From: Periplaneta americana
Lineage: Eukaryota > Arthropoda > Insecta > Blattodea > Blattidae
Direction of reading: 5' to 3'
NCBI RefSeq assembly: GCF_040183065.1
Contig: NC_091131.1
Location: 104,436,830-104,500,829 of the forward strand
Length of the DNA: 64,000 bases
The notes beneath the pieces are model-generated. The model was not told the origin of the DNA. It saw only the letters and a program-made list of their open reading frames with translations, and ran no database searches. The position numbers and the translations under genes were made by a program. Positions 63,423 to 64,000 of this stretch are shown one piece after another; positions within the stretch are counted from its first letter, which is position 1; every line of letters begins with the position of its first letter.

Positions 63423-64000
63423 TAATAGTAGTTTTATTGAGTCCCCTTCAAAATAATTTATTTTATTTGTTTCATTCGGAATAGACAACGTATCTTTAAA
63501 GAACAGACCGCAGAATTGTAACACAATTTATTAATTTATTTCAATATATTTTAAATATGTCACTCCTAGTGACACTACCATGAGAACGTCAAAGCATAGA
63601 GTTGGACGATATCGACGTAGTTTGCTTGCTGAAATATCTTATTGGCCTTTTTAATTCTCCTCTCTATCTTTCGCTTGTTCTGTTACGAGCTTCAGATATT
63701 CAAACCGTGAATGGTTGTTACTGACGGTGGAATTCGAGCTTTTATAGCAACTGCTGTGGAAAATTCTGGCTCATATGATGTTGCGATAGATTGTTTATTT
63801 CCATTTTTAAGTAATATTAATTAGAATATTTTAGAATCACCAGGAATCGAAGTTTGAAATTAAAAAGTACGAAAGGAAGGACCGAGTGTCGAATCCTCTC
63901 AGGCAGTCGAAACATTCATACAAACATATCACTCTAGCTAAGAGCCATGAACTATCCTCGAGAGATCAGCGTATTACAAATGTTTGTTTCATTACTTAGA
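63423..64000. other. unassigned
   Basis: AT-rich; no feature recognised up to the window end. Confidence 0.45.

Overview
This window is repeat-dense, intergenic DNA from a large, AT-rich arthropod nuclear genome. I found no convincing host protein-coding gene, no rRNA and no free-standing functional tRNA. The best guess is a cockroach, probably Periplaneta americana or a close blattodean. The reasons are several copies of an RTE-type LINE C-terminus that I associate with that species, a large load of tRNA-derived SINEs, many hAT, PIF/Harbinger and mariner-like elements, long microsatellites, and at least 28 copies of the palindrome TAGGCCTA. The species call is inference from memory, not a search.

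Layout. 0-6 kb: simple repeats, a decamer-like purine array, a higher-order AGT array and an RTE 3' end. 6-10.3 kb: a three-level nest, with a nearly intact LINE ORF inside a hAT element (exact 8-bp TSD) inside a TA-flanked MITE. 11-12.1 kb: a GAAT/GAAC-derived satellite with period of about 100-120 bp. 12.5-15.4 kb: a hAT element with TIRs, 8-bp TSD and a broken two-exon BED-finger transposase. 18-19.5 kb: a PIF/Harbinger remnant with transposase and BESS-protein pieces. 20.5-30 kb: SINEs, two copies of a palindromic MITE, an RLE-type LINE C-terminus and two foldback tRNA elements. 30.7-34 kb: a hAT remnant, then a CR1/Jockey-like LINE 3' end.

34.2-39 kb: a hAT-like shell holding a TA MITE, a 2.5-kb transposon with 4-bp TSDs carrying a broken zinc-finger protein, and that transposon's 257-bp deletion derivative. 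39-46 kb: RTE 3' fragments of three lineages, a hAT fragment and a pogo-like C-terminus cut by a SINE. 47.7-48.2 kb: a 41-bp minisatellite containing a telomere-like motif. 49.6-51.4 kb: a 68-bp-period satellite split by a hAT MITE. 52-58.4 kb: a foldback tRNA element with a nested SINE, RTE fragments (one inverted internally) and another foldback tRNA element. 58.5-64 kb: a CR1-like LINE end, a SINE, a GAGAA/GAGAG array and a last RTE fragment.

The most interesting signals are: (1) four foldback elements with outward-facing tRNA-like genes, one shared architecture and single 12-17 bp TSDs; (2) a 19-bp 3' terminus shared by a tRNA-SINE and an RTE LINE, suggesting a mobilising pair; (3) cUUCGg tetraloop hairpins near the ends of two repeat families; (4) a transposon/MITE pair with 4-bp TSDs; (5) strong enrichment of TAGGCCTA. 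No operon-like cooperation between genes exists here; the functional links are between parasites (LINE enzymes and SINE tails, full elements and MITEs).
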